Positions 35,200-51,132 of a stretch of 64,000 nucleotides of DNA are shown piece by piece (position 1 is the first letter of the stretch; the number at the start of each line of letters is the position of its first letter). Origin of the DNA: Opisthorchis felineus. Lineage: Eukaryota; Platyhelminthes; Trematoda; Opisthorchiida; Opisthorchiidae. The position numbers and the translations under genes are program-made. The stretch spans positions 21,164-85,163 of the forward strand of contig SJOL01008415.1 of the NCBI GenBank assembly GCA_004794785.1, in the 5' to 3' direction. Below the pieces are notes generated by a model, which had not been told where the DNA came from, did no database searches, and worked only from the letters and a program-made list of their open reading frames with translations.

Positions 35200-35391
35200 G
35201 AGATCACTCACTGGTTAGAGCGCGAATTTACTAACTGAAAGGTCCGTGGTTCGAACCCGACTTCTGTCTCTCGAAATCCCCTGTCTAGGCTTGGGCGACC
35301 TGGCAGTATCCTAGCCCTCGTGCTTCCTTCGGGTGGCATGGCTGCTAGGCACCAAAGGGTGCTACAACTGGAAGATTTTTTAATTTTTTAT
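35200..35391 (+). mobile_element. tRNA-derived SINE with target-site duplication (family S)
   Basis: Contains a pol III A box TGGTTAGAGCG (35212-35222) and B box GGTTCGAACCC (35248-35258), each 10 of 11 to consensus, then a conserved body with CTGTCTAGGCTTGGGC and GGTGGCATGG, and a T-rich tail. It is flanked by an 11-bp direct repeat TTCAGTTCAGT (35189-35199 and 35392-35402), taken as the insertion duplication. Related copies lie at 37874-38007 and 39450-39665. Confidence 0.88.
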
Positions 35392-35402
35392 TTCAGTTCA
35401 GT

Positions 35403-35569
35403 TTAACAACTATACGTACCATGGATACGTTGGTTCCACTTGCTACAGTTTCGGTCACCGGAAATGAAATAGCAGGGGAGATATAGCCAAGCATTAGAGG
35501 CGATAGCATAGTCTGTTAGTTCGCATTTCAGATTGTCCTGAGGGAACGGGAAAGTAGACAGCTACAAAT
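35403..35569. other. No gene seen
   Basis: Nothing recognised. Confidence 0.5.
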
Positions 35570-36080
35570 TGATAGCAGTAGCTTTGATGCAGGAGTGCCA
35601 CTGACTACGTGATTGAGCAATGTCTTTGACCGTCGTTCATTTGGGTCCCGGGGTCCCCATCCGGGAAGGCGGCAGCTATCACCCCGATTGAAATTTACCG
35701 GCCAACGCTCTCGTACTTCCTTTCCAGGTCATAGACAGTCCACCTCTGTCACTCTCACTCAGTACAGGGTTGGGCAAGAATTATCTGCTTGGCAGACGGT
35801 CCTCTGTCATGCGAAGTACATGTTTCAACCGATGCAACCTATGAAACGCTAGTAGCTCACTTACCACGTCAGCATTGCTAATCCAATGTCCCCACCAGAC
35901 CCTACTAGTGCTTCGAAGACGCCGATGATCAAACACTCAGCTTTCGTACATTCTCTGCGCATGGAGGCCACCTTTCTGATGTATCGAACAGTATGGGTCG
36001 CACGGATGCAGTGTATACTCATTTTTGCATTCAGCATCTTGCTGAAAGGCTACTGCTGATGAATAGTTTGATTAGACAAC
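35570..36080 (-). mobile_element. RTE-type LINE, C-terminal fragment
   Basis: The minus strand encodes family C-terminal pieces: VYTASVRPILFDTSERWP (relatives: VYNASVRAVLLY.CETWP), KLSVFDHRRLRS, and finally RLPGWGPRDPN near 35650. Frames are broken. Only the region after the reverse transcriptase remains. Confidence 0.75.
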
Positions 36081-36193
36081 GGTTAACATTTTTGTGAACC
36101 CTACTTGGAGCCAGAGACAGTAGCTTGGCTTGCTTGATGGTAAAGGCTTTAATTTGGGGTTGTTGAAAGGAGAACATCCACTATTGACTGCTA

Positions 36194-36466
36194 ATGCTAC
36201 CTCACATGGTAGGTGCGTGGGAGCTGTTTCGATGGGATAGAGGTCGTGTTATCTTGACCGTACTGATTCATAAGTGGGTCATCCGTAGAGTAATTGAAGT
36301 GTGCGGCCTTGTCCTTCTCCAATGAAGGGTAAGCGCCAATTCCGTAAATATAGGGGTGCTGATCGGCAGGAGGGAGTATGTTACTCTCTTCACATCCCTC
36401 GTCCCAGAGGTCAAAGACTTTACCTCCTGATCCGGCTGTTCCATCTTCGACATTCTGATGTGGAGT
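36194..36466 (-). CDS. Candidate terminal exon, interrupted by a LINE
   Basis: The minus strand is open for about 97 codons from 36493 to a stop at 36194-36196 and looks protein-like: GSGGKVFDLWDEGCEES, then PYIYGIGAYPSLEKDK, ending PRTYHVR. From about 36466 upward the DNA is RTE LINE sequence in the opposite orientation, so any 5' continuation has been displaced or lost. No family recognised. It may be a gene remnant or a chance frame. Confidence 0.28.
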
Positions 36467-38090
36467 TGAGTTGTAGTGGTCACCTGCTTCCACTCGGCCG
36501 GCTTGTAGAAATGTACTAGAGCCCTGGACGGTGAATCTGGGGCCCCTTTACGACGTGGAAGGTTTATGGCTTAATATGTTCCCCTAAGCGCCACCAAGCT
36601 CCTGGCTCCGATGACCTTCTATTTGCACTGTTTGAGGATGAGTCCGCAGCAAGCACTTTTCTGATTTGTTTGCCTTGTCTGAAAGTGAGACCGTCCCAGA
36701 CAATGGTGGAAATCGGTAATAGTGCCCGTTTTCAAAAAAAGGACAATCCTAAGCCATTCGTAAGGAGACTGTTAGCGTTACTTGTCCTTTGTTGCCTCAT
36801 GGTGGTCCATGAGGCATTGACTCGAGAGCAGCAAGCGAGACTCCGACCTGGTAGATGATGCGTTGACCAAATCTTCGCAGTCCGTCAGTTGCTAGAACAA
36901 CACCATATGTATAAACGACATAATTTTGGTAGTTCTAGATCTCCAAGGCGCATTCGATTCATTTGATTGATCTTTCCTCCCTAACATGCTTGCTCAGCAA
37001 GGAATGTCCCCAGAAGTTTGTGAATGTTGTAAGTTCTTTGTATTCTCAAACGGCTGGGCGTGTCAGCGTTTGCGAGGAGCTCTCTAAAAGCTTCTGTACA
37101 AAAAGTGGTGTCCGACACGAATGTTCGCTCTCTCCATTCCTATTTGATTTCGTGATGGTTGAGATAATGGGACAAACTCTATGTCTTCGAAACCCTGGAT
37201 TTAAGTCTCTGGTGACGAAATCCTTGTTGGTGTGGAATATGTTATGATCGAAGAGCAGAAGGAGATGCTGGTGTTTCTGGATGAACTGACTAAACTTATT
37301 CCGTCCTTTTAGTTTCGTACTGAACGCACAAACGGTGATGTCATGCTTCTGGACATGTGGTCACCGAACACGCCACTTACAACCCGAAGAAAGGCACTGG
37401 AAGTTGTGTATCGTCTCATGTATCTTAGAAGTTGCGTCAGTTTCAATTGTAGTATGACGGATCAGTTCACTAGACGAATCTCTAATGCTTGGGTCGTGTT
37501 TGCTAAGTTGAGACAACTAGGGCGGCAAAGCGACGTGTGTGTCAGGACACACTACGGGCCTGTACGACCAGCCGAACTCAGTTCTCTTCAGGTATTCGAT
37601 ATACTTTGTTCCAGAACTGTGGTTGGTGTAGCCTGGTTTAGGGGAATCCGCAGCGAGACAGTTACTACACTAGTATTGGGTTGTGCAACCGGATCTTCAA
37701 CCGAGCAATATGTCGGACAACAAATTTAGGGTGGTTTGGCAGTGTATTGCGCGCACCGAGTAAGCGATTGCCGAAGAGAGCGCTGTTTTCCGTCCCCAAT
37801 TCAGAGTGGCGCAAGCAGAGTGGTGATCAACCTTGGGCCTGGCATAGGGATACGGAAACCATGCTGAACCCTGGGTCCATGGTGCGAACCCGACCTCTGC
37901 CTCTCGACTTCCCCTGTCTAGGCTTGGGCAACCTGGCAGTATCCCAGCCCTCTTGCTTCCTGTGAGTGGCATGGCAGCTAGGCACCGAGAGGGTGCTACA
38001 ACTGAACGCTGAACCCTGTGGGTACTATCGAGGAGGAGGGTGTGAGGTGCATACCATACCGCGGTACATAATTTCACACTGTATGCATTT
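36466..38090 (+). mobile_element. RTE-type LINE, 5'-truncated, with nested SINE
   Basis: Plus-strand pieces: KRHQAPGSD region, NPKPFVRRLLALLVLCCL and LTREQQARLRPGR (36670-36858), SGVRHECSLSPFLFDF (36963-37200), NAWVVFAKLR (about 37480), VRPAELSSLQVFD and CSRTVVGVAWF after a small deletion (37560-37650), and RLPKRALFSVPNSEWRK (about 37770-37820). Positions 36483-37541 are almost identical, inverted, to 16795-15738, including the same disabling changes. A SINE (37874-38007) is inserted near the 3' end. Confidence 0.82.
37874..38007 (+). mobile_element. tRNA-derived SINE, 5'-truncated, nested in LINE (family S)
   Basis: Matches the body of the 35200-35391 SINE from just inside the B box (GCGAACCCGAC) through CTGTCTAGGCTTGGGC to GGTGCTACAACTG. 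It is flanked by an 11-bp direct repeat GCTGAACCCTG (37863-37873 and 38008-38018). The A box is missing, so this is a truncated insertion. Confidence 0.85.
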
Positions 38091-39449
38091 CATGGGACCA
38101 GATCCAGTAAGAGGTATACCATCCGCGTAATCGGTGTCTATGACCGAACACTCTGCACACTTCAGCCCAGCAGATGTCAGAGACTAGGAGGGAGCCTTTC
38201 ATGGTCATTTCGATGACATAGTTGGAGAGGAAACATTCTTTTTTATACCACTGGACGCAGCGAATTCAGACAAGAGCATATCATCGCATCTCTTGGGTGC
38301 ACGGTTGTTGTGGTCTAGGGTTTTTTGAGGGACACCTCTGCAGCACACACTGTGATGGTGGTGACGATCAGCAGAGTCAGCGACATCTTCTAGGTCACGT
38401 AAGATTATCATTCTTGGTTACTGTTTCCCTTGAATGTGCTTCAGTTGTGATTGAGACTGGTACTAATGGCCAAGCCCCGTAGGTGGTAGTAGTCCTGCTT
38501 CAAAGGGCAAATCGTAACTTTACAAAAGCTCACTCCACAGTGGAGAAAGCAACTCGACATAGAGTGACTCCTCAGGACATGCCTTCTAATACCTGTCAAT
38601 TTTTTCATCCCCCTAACTTTTAGCAGCTGATGCAAACGTCCCTGCGGTACATATTTTGACAAACCGAACTCAAACCCGCACTAACTACTGTACTCTCTGA
38701 AACTGGTTTTAATTGCTAAGAAATCTATGAAAAACTTGATTGTAACAGGCCAATAAATGTAGTTAAGAAGTCTTTGGTCTTCAGCTCAACTTAACGACAA
38801 GCATGTCGGGTCGACCGAAACCAGTAGATCAGGGAGAGTTACGTGCGCATTTATCTAAGCTTCCTTACATATTTTTGAGGTCATTTCAAGAAGAGGCGCT
38901 CATAGAGTTACGGGCCTGGAGTGCTGTTCGATCGTCCAGCCTGAAGAAATCAAATCTCGGAAAGATGTATGGCAGCTGGGGAGCAAAATTTCACGGTTTC
39001 TTGTGAATATGGTACCCAGAACAGCCAGTAAACCACTTTCTATAGAGCTTTTAGGGAAGTGTTATGGTGCTCAACCATGCATGACTTGTAATAGGGGAGG
39101 AAGAATAGGAAAACTGACAACACAACACAGCAACTTAGCTTATCCCCAACATCACTCTTTCTAGGGTCAGACCATACACCACTGCGATGCGGTTGACGTT
39201 GCCTCTTAAACCGGAAATTTGGCCCAGTGTGTTCATATAATGCACGAAGACTTTGATTTCCTAGTTTTTGCACTAGGTTGGCTAAGTTTGGCTGGACTGA
39301 TAGATCATTTTTAAGAATATAATTCGGCGAGCTTGCCACAGCAAGTCATATTTACTTGGCAAAGATACATCCACTCAGTGGAATGCGAAGGTTGGGACTT
39401 AAATCTGGCCACTTGATAAAGTAGAAATGAAAGTCCTCAGTAGTAAGAA
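38091..39449. other. No gene recognised
   Basis: Small frames include 38205-38411 (-), with a short His run, and 38803-39006 (+), 67 codons from ATG. Neither has recognised motifs or splice support. Confidence 0.4.
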
Positions 39450-39665
39450 TGGCCATATCATAGCCTGGATGGGGATCCTGATCGTTCAGCTGTGACACTT
39501 CGGTGCATAACTGCCGTGCCACCCGATGGAAGCACTAAGGCTGATATACTGTCAGAATGTCCAAGCCTAGACAGGAGCAGTCGCGATGCCAGGATTGGGT
39601 TCGAACCATGGACCTTCCGGTCAGTAAGTTCGCACATTATTCACTGAGCCACCTCGATACCCTGG
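39450..39665 (-). mobile_element. tRNA-derived SINE (family S), minus orientation
   Basis: Minus strand: A box TGGCTCAGTGA (complement of 39641-39651), B box GGTTCGAACCC (complement of 39597-39607), then the family body CTGTCTAGGCTTGG and GGGTGGCACGGC. More diverged than the other two copies. No target-site duplication was identified. Confidence 0.78.
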
Positions 39666-42550
39666 TACGGCAGATTAACTGTTGGTGTCATGACTCAGTC
39701 ACGTATTCGCCGGTGTTTGTAGACCACAACTATAGTCGTTACTACTGTCGTGCTGAAGTTGGATGGCGCAGAAATACGTAGTGCGATAGGTAATTCAGAT
39801 TTGGAAAACATGTTAAGCAAAAGGAGACGTGTATACCGTGCGAAAGTTATCCTAATCAGATGCGAACGAAACCACACTGATTTAACCGTGAACTTTGTGT
39901 GTCTCGGAAACAGGTTGATGCCTATTTGTGGAACGAAGGCTAAGTTAGTTTGCTTACTATTTTAGAGAGCATACGTTTGGTGTCGCAGGGACCATCCCTG
40001 TGAGCGCCATTCAAAGTAGCTACCCCAATTATACTCTGGAAGCTTTTGTCTCGAGCGCAGTAAACTCACCACCCATAGGAACGTCGTATGAAGCAATTTT
40101 TAAAATGGAACTTTAAAGATAGAGTAACTGTACCCAATGCAAATGTAATACAGGCCTTCGTAGTGTTTCTTAACGTACCATGTACTTTCGCTTTGTACTA
40201 GGCTCAAGGTCACCATTGAGCCTGTTTTCTCATAGAGACCGTTAACTGTGGCTGTGTATTGCGTAGGGATGAAGAAAGTTGTGATTGCTATCGCTTCAAT
40301 CCGCCATACACCGGAGGCAATCATATCGCATGATGCACATGGACCGCGCATTTCTTTGTGGGTTTGCACACAATACTCTGGCTTGCGCTGGAGGGCACTG
40401 CATTTCATCATACACCCACTGCTCATATGCGGCTCCACTTAGCTGCCCCAAACTCAATTTCATGGGATGTAAGCTCCCTCCTAGGAAATTCACTGCACTG
40501 CGCTTGTTGAGTAAGGTATGTAAGGCATTGTATTCCAAGGTAGTCTTCTCCTGACTCCCATCAGCATTTTCCTCAACAGCTCAATCAAATTCAGTGTAGC
40601 AAATCTCGATGATCACCACATCACAGCGCAATGTTCCGATCAGCGAGTAGTCGGGAACAGTATTACTTAGGTAGGGCTCAGCTGCGATCATGTGCAATGT
40701 TTCCCATTTTCAACAGCAATCCTCATATATGCGAACAATTCCTTTCGGTTTTAATATTTTACTATTGAAATCTCTTCAGACAGAGCACCCCGAATGAAGG
40801 AATGCTCAACCAAAAACCAGTGCATGCAAATAGTGCACACTGCCATTCAGTGGATGGTTTCTAGTACAGAACAGAACGAACATACGTTGGGCAGAATATG
40901 TAAAGTGTGAACTGCTAGACAAAAAAACCCGAAAGCCCAATACAAGATGTACAGCTTGAGGATAAGCTGTGTAAAGCATTGTTATCAGCGATGAAACTCT
41001 GGTTTATTCATAGGATCGTCGCAAAAAGTAGGAACATCATCACAAAGCTCCGAAATAATAAAGCTTTTTCAATTCTCTAACAGTCTCAAATCTCCTCAAA
41101 AATACTACTTCATTGCAGAAAAATCGCAACAAACGCAAAGTGACGTTTTCGACTACTCTGTAGAATTTCAGCGACGTGCGCACCCATTAGAACGTTGCTG
41201 CTGTTGCTGCTGAAGTGTGCTACACGCATAGGGTCATGAAAAAGAGGCTAACCAAAAGACCACAACTTTCACTCCGTAAGGTTTGCAGCATAGGGTCAAC
41301 CGGTACATATAAACATATGATAAAAATACAGGTTTTTAAACACGAAATTCGGGAAAAAATCGATTTCGGCGTCGCATTATTAAAGCGCGAGCTACTGGCC
41401 GCAAAGTCAATGATTCGAGCCCACTTTTGACTTTTCGGTTGTTCCCGCTTGAGCATTTTGGCCGTTACTGACGTTTTTTCCTTCGAGTTGTGTCAGTCAT
41501 GCACTGGAAAGGCTTGACAACTGAATAATTCGATCTGATTTTCCTTTTCGAAAGATCGAGTTACTCACGGGACCTTGTGTTTTGCATTGTGTGGCCTCAC
41601 TTGGAAAGCGACATGATTAGTCGTACTTTGAGATGAACCGTTCACCACAATCAGGGTTAATGCGAACCGGAATCGCGAGTGGAAAATAGAATCTGTGGTT
41701 GTTCAGCGGAACTGACTTGCTGAAAGTAATGACTAACTTCGTTAAATAGTGAACTCGCTTTATTCAAATGACTTGAAGTTGTGAGAATCTTGGCCATATT
41801 TCGGCTAGACCCAACTCACTCGCTTTACAGCGCCTAATAATTTTTAGTACACAAAACTCTTCTTTGAGGAACTTGGGCAAATTAATTCTCATCGAATGAA
41901 ATATTTCATGATTCTGAAAAATCCTCAACTGAACTGTATTCGTAAAGTGCCGTCGTCAAATGATGAGTCTAAATGACGCTGATTTCCGTCATCCCATGTT
42001 TGTTTAGAGCCTTCTGAATCCGATAGAGATCCGTTTGTTTCCGTGGTCCATCCTCATCAAGTCTGCAAACAGCATGCAATCACAAATCGGAAGCTAGGAG
42101 TAAAACAGTGCTTTCAAAATAACGGCGAGCTTCGATAGAGTTGGAGCCCATCGTACAGTTTTTGCCGTTCTGCCCAACAATAGCATACGAGACCAATATC
42201 GGTTTACCGATGAAGTTATTTGGTGCTGCTTCATCTCACATCTTGTTGCGATTTAAACGAAGTGAATGTAACTTGGAGTATGCCGTTTTTTTGCGGCAGA
42301 GACCTACCACTTTTTTTTCTTATACAGAAACTCAAGAGAGAACGTGATCTGCCAATCCTACGGAGTTAGGAAATGATCTGCGAGAAATCAGTAAATTCAC
42401 TTAAGATGTCACATCCGCTATATCTATAGTAAATAAACTTCTTATACAAGTGTGTCATGATTTTACATACGCGTGAGCCACATATTACGAAAAAACAACA
42501 GAGGGGTTAAAAAAAACTGCAGCGAAAAATTCCGTTATGTCATCTAGTTA
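39666..42550. other. No gene recognised
   Basis: Frames at 40100-40554 overlap on both strands with no domain. A B-box-like TGATTCGAGCC near 41410 may be a decayed tRNA-derived repeat, but no clear A box accompanies it. Confidence 0.4.
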
Positions 42551-43394
42551 CGCTCATGGAATCAAATCTGCGTTGAAAATTCCCTCTAAGCAAACATTTT
42601 CAGGCGAATCTGAGTTGATGTCTAAACTTCTTTCTGGTTTTATCGTGGTTTCAGAAGCTGAATTTGCAAGTTTCCCAACAAAGTATGGTGAGTGAATCAT
42701 TATTGGAGCCACCCGGTTTTCTCGATTCTGTCCGCTCCTGACCGACTTAAATGGACTGTTATACTGCATGTGTCGAGAGCATATCTCATCCTTAGGTATC
42801 AATTACGAAAGAATACACTCCAGTTGTAGCCTTGTGCATCACTTATTTGGTCCTTAGATATTGTTCATGCCCAAAGTAGCTCGGGAGCGATTGTCGATCG
42901 GATCATTGTAGTGGCCTAAATCATCCGGGATGAGATGAAGGGTGCTTAGCATACTTTTGACTGTTCCGAAAATACCGATGCTACTTAACAAAGCCAGCTC
43001 AAGAACACGCTCTTCCACAGCCACCTTCAGAAGTTGAATGAGTGTGGTGGAGACCGCTACCATTGTTGATCAACCAGGCGACGAACCATACATCTGCTTT
43101 AAAGCCAAATCTTAAAACATTTTTCAACATCAGACATCCGTCTCGCCTCTGTTTGCGATTAAACCCGTTTGCCGTTATTCAAACCCTCCAGACACCCAAG
43201 TGTCGAGCTGTCTTATATAATATCTCATGAAGATGGCAACTAGGGATTTGAGATGTTGAAACGCACACCACTGGACCCAGGACGACAGAGTTCTTGAGAA
43301 TATGCAACCCCTTCTGAGGAATTTGCTTGAAGGACTCAGAAGGATCTCCAGAACTAGTTGACCTAACCTGGAAGCGACAACTTTTTAACACCAC
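42551..43394 (-). CDS. Candidate coding region of several exons, unrecognised
   Basis: Three consecutive minus-strand frames look protein-like: 43394-43179 (starts MVLKSCRFQVRS), 43063-42854 (VAVEERVLELALLSSIGIFG, then LHLIPDDLGHYNDPI, helical in character) and 42802-42551 (ends CLEGIFNADLIP then stop). The middle frame could begin after an acceptor ending TTCAACTTCTGAAG. I could not define donors that join the three in frame, so they may be exons, a decayed gene or coincidence. No family recognised. Confidence 0.25.
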
Positions 43395-43670
43395 ATCTCC
43401 GGTTGAAAAGTATACCGACTAGTTCCGATCAATTTGACCAGATTGAGCATAGCTCCTGAGGGCAGCAAGATAGCCGAACAAAATAAACTGCTTCTCAAAG
43501 CATGTGAAGAGCTCAAACGGAAATACGCATATTTCTTCAGAATTCTTATGACTGCTGAGTAAAACCCGGATTGAACCTAATCACCTAAACATAAAGTGGA
43601 GTTTTTTGTGTGTGGCATCTGATATGTTAAGATAAAACGCAAAGGTATGTCATTCGGTAGCACCATTATT

Positions 43671-43672
<2 letters not shown>

Positions 43673-43703
<31 letters not shown>
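43673..43703. repeat. (TA)n microsatellite
   Basis: An uninterrupted TA dinucleotide run of about 31 bp. Confidence 0.95.
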
Positions 43704-47737
<4,034 letters not shown>

Positions 47738-47860
47738 CAGCCATGAGTGGCTGAATGATAGAATGTTCAACTGCCAGTCAGAAAGTAGCGGGTTCGAATC
47801 GCCTCCAAGAAGCATGAGATGCGGACTACTGGTGATTCAGATGTTCGGTGACTGAACACT
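47738..47860 (+). repeat. Family A tRNA-like repeat, decayed
   Basis: Plus strand: A box TGGCTGAATGA and B box GGTTCGAATCG, each 10 of 11 to consensus, followed by GAGATGCGGACTACTGGTGATTC, the counterpart of the family A sequence leading into the hammerhead. The core is altered (CTGGTGA), and the GAAA is not recognisable. The acceptor ends do not pair, so it is not a functional tRNA. Confidence 0.6.
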
Positions 47861-48884
47861 CCCGTTTTGTTATGTAGAACAGAAAATGACACTTATTGTC
47901 ACCAGGTCAATTTGTACACCTTGGCAATTAAAATAATACCAATGATCGGAAAGGATGGTCAGCTAATTAAAAAAGTAGGAACAACATAGATAACATAGGT
48001 AATTGGAAAAAGGTTCAATTCCCATCGAATTACCCAATTTATCTAAGGGGCTGTTGACTGAGTAGGTTTAGTAATGTTTGTCGCAGATTCAAAGTCTCTA
48101 CGGAACATTTTCGTCTGAAATGATTTTATAGGAGGATAAGGACAAGACCATTTCCGTGAAAGTGACACTGTCGAAATCTCTGCTACCGGCTCAGACATAC
48201 ATAAAAAGAACAGAACTGGTCGAAACTAAGCAAGTATCAATCTGGATAAAAATCTCTAATCAGCTCGGCAAGGCTGATGTGGGTTCAGCGAGCTACGTGC
48301 GGCTCGCACGTGAGTGTCCGGCCCCATGAGACTTAGAACCTGTACAAAACTTTTCTGTATGCCAAATGCTGTCGCAGCAGGAAGCTTAGTTCCTGTGAAC
48401 TTTGACATCTTCACATGTACTTCATAGATTAGCCTAAAAGCGGTTAAGACCTCTGCCGTTTGTCCAGCACTAAGAAGATGGGATAAAACGGAATTGTTCG
48501 CTTTGTGCCGCTATACCCTCTGCCTCGCGGACGACATACGCTCAAGTACGCGTTCTTGCAGACATAATCTTTGGACCAATATAACTGTCAGCACGGAAGC
48601 ATACAAATTCATAAACACAAGTCCTGGTGGTCTGACTAAATAGTTCGTCTTTTATCTCCTGTCTAATGGTAGGATGGTTGGTGAAAACTATATTTTAACA
48701 CGAAACACAAGACGTCACGGCAAATCTTGTAGTCGCCGACTCGACACTTCATTAATCGTACAGGCTTCGAAAGAAGGGTAGCGATAAAGCAGCTTGCCTT
48801 TTTCATTTTGTATGGTTTGCGTTGGTGCTTTCTTTTGCGATGTTTCATCTGGAATCGTCCCCGTCAGCGATTTTGTCAAAACAT
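47861..48884. other. No gene seen
   Basis: Nothing recognised. Confidence 0.5.
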
Positions 48885-50213
48885 ACTTCACATGTTGACA
48901 CAGGGATGCCTGGCGATTGGCACCCCTCGGCCATCAGTCTCTGTGGCGTGGACCGTAGTCCTCGCCTGAAAAATCTCAACATTTCCCAAATCCATTTTGT
49001 GTCCCGTGTCCACTGCATGCTCCGCCATTGCCAGGTCTTTCAGCAACGCTCAATATTCATCTGCGTTTTTCGGTGACCTGTTTGTTTTCCTCCTATGTTC
49101 TCCGATTCTGGTGTGAAGTTCCCTGGCCGTCTCCTACATGGAACTTAGTACAGTCATTGCATTTAATTTTGTAGATACAGTCCCTAGTTCTGTTCGTCGG
49201 GAGGCAATCCTTCAATTGTATCAGTGCAGAGCGCAGGGCATTTCCCTTCTAGAATGCTACTGTTATGTTAGCCGTGTTTAGAATCCTTCAAATAACCTCC
49301 GATGTCCCTGGTTTACATAGAATGGCAGCAGTCCCTATCCATTCCCTGGTGGGTTTTGCCACCGGTACTAACACCCTTCACAATTGACGCCTAATCAAAC
49401 TAGCTGGATATCCACTGCCCCGAGGTTTGCTTCTGCTTCAGTTTGGGCCGCTGTCCGATCAACTCCTGTGCGCAGGGCCCTTACACGCCCAAACATTGAT
49501 GCGGCAATACTAGCGAATACCGACTTCGAAATTACCCCAGTGTCAGTTGGTTTCTCATACACTGTGGTTGGATTGCACTTTTGGGGCACAATCGACACCA
49601 ATTACTTTGCCCTAAGTGGTTTGTCACGGACCGCAAATACATGTCAACTTCAACTTCACTCTTATTCATTATGGACGTAATATTCCCACTATCGCTCTGC
49701 CGGTAAGGACCCTCAGCTAGGTGTTGCTTGACCTCCTAGAGATAATCACTCGTGTTTATGACAACAGTGGCCTTACCATTATCCGCTTTTGTAATCGCTA
49801 GGTTGTCCATCTGTTTTAGGGTGCCCAACGCCATTCGCTCTGCTGGTGTAATAATTGGAGCTCCAGGCTGCTGAGACTTCACGACTGCGACCAGCTGTAC
49901 CCGTAGCTTCTCCGCCTCCATTGGCGGCGGCTTTTGAGACACAGATTCTACGCCAATGATCATTCCTTCCGCCCTTATCACCCTTTTGCTTACCGTAACG
50001 CGCTTCCTCAGTTGGCGATTTATTCGATAAATTTATCACGCTAAAACAGCAGATAGGCGCCTCAGGCTTAGTCTTGGGCTCAGTAGAAAGTCCTAGAAAG
50101 TAGATGATATATCTGTCCTGTACATATCTACCGTAGAACTTGAGAGTTTCCAGTGTATTGGCCAGTTTTAAACTTAGAAGTTTGGACGCGAACAAATCCA
50201 CAGGATCAGAAAC
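48885..50213 (-). mobile_element. Penelope-like element, RT core deleted, GIY-YIG end present
   Basis: The minus strand reads from about 50160 downward. The N-terminal part has VINLSNKSPTEE, then ITPAERMALGTLKQ and ITKADNGKATVVINTSDY (49981-49740; relatives have ADKG..VVM...DY). A piece before the endonuclease has TTVYEKPTDTG and GRVRALRTGVDR (49601-49430). The GIY-YIG endonuclease lies at 49250-48905 (CIYKIKCNDCTKFHVG, ETARELHTRIGEHRRK, AEHAVDTGHKMD). The catalytic reverse transcriptase core between the first two pieces is missing. A frameshift lies after the VG of the endonuclease. Confidence 0.82.
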
Positions 50214-50760
50214 AAACCTCGGGGCAGTGGATATCCAGCTAGTTTGATTAGGCGTCAATTGTGAAGGGTGTTGGTACCGGTGGCAAAACCCACCAGGGAA
50301 TGGATAGGGACTGCTGCCATTCTATGTAAACCAGGGACATCGGAGGTTATTTGAAGGATTCTAAACACGGCTAACATAACAGTAGCATTCTAGAAGGGAA
50401 ATGCCCTGCGCTCTGCACTGATACAATTGAAGGATTGCCTCCCGACGAACAGAACTAGGGACTGTATCTACAAAATTAAATGCAATGACTGTACTAAGTT
50501 CCATGTAGGAGACGGCCAGGGAACTTCACACCAGAATCGGAGAACATAGGAGGAAAACAAACAGGTCACCGAAAAACGCAGATGAATATTGAGCGTTGCT
50601 GAAAGACCTGGCAATGGCGGAGCATGCAGTGGACACGGGACACAAAATGGATTTGGGAAATGTTGAGATTTTTCAGGCGAGGACTACGGTCCACGCCACA
50701 GAGACTGATGGCCGAGGGGTGCCAGTCGCCAAGCCTCCTACTGTCAATACAGTAGAAGGC
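50214..50760 (+). mobile_element. Inverted copy of the Penelope-like 3' end (GIY-YIG)
   Basis: A near-perfect inverted copy of about 48885-49430, reading on the plus strand. It has the same GIY-YIG motifs (core at 50463-50510) and the same frameshift directly after VG. The shared block ends abruptly at GAGGTTTG on the inner side; the outer side fades over about 25 bp. Together with the minus element it forms an inverted repeat of about 545-bp arms with a spacer of about 780 bp. Penelope-like elements are known to show inverted or tandem partial copies. Confidence 0.85.
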
Positions 50761-51132
50761 GCATGTCTGACAAGCTTGTGGAGAACGCTTTTGGATCGGC
50801 CGATCTGTCATGTGTTGGTGTGCGGTTATCAGGCTGAGTCATCGATACAAGTAACTTATATGCAAATTGCACTCAATCTCACCCATTTTCCCGCCCACCC
50901 CCCCCCTTGAACGAGATTGTCCTTGCGCTCACAAGCCCACACAGACCAACGAAATCTACCAGTGTCACCCAAGGTGAGTCATCAGTTGGAGCACTTTAAA
51001 GTGGATGATTAAAGAACCAAACCCGATGAAAAATATTTGAGACTCTCTCAACACATCAGTCGTAATATTTATGCAACCACACTAACTGACGGGACCTTTT
51101 GAATGACATTCAACACTGATCTAATATATTAA
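50761..51132. other. No gene seen
   Basis: Contains a short C-run near 50898-50907. Nothing else recognised. Confidence 0.5.

Noticed and set aside
47738..47825. Functional tRNA gene
   Set aside because: A and B boxes are present, but the acceptor arms do not pair and flanking sequence matches the family A repeat.
48841..48905. Hammerhead downstream of the Penelope-like GIY-YIG domain
   Set aside because: The minus strand has CTGACGG...GAAAC, but the last core A is changed and stem I is not evident; too weak to annotate.
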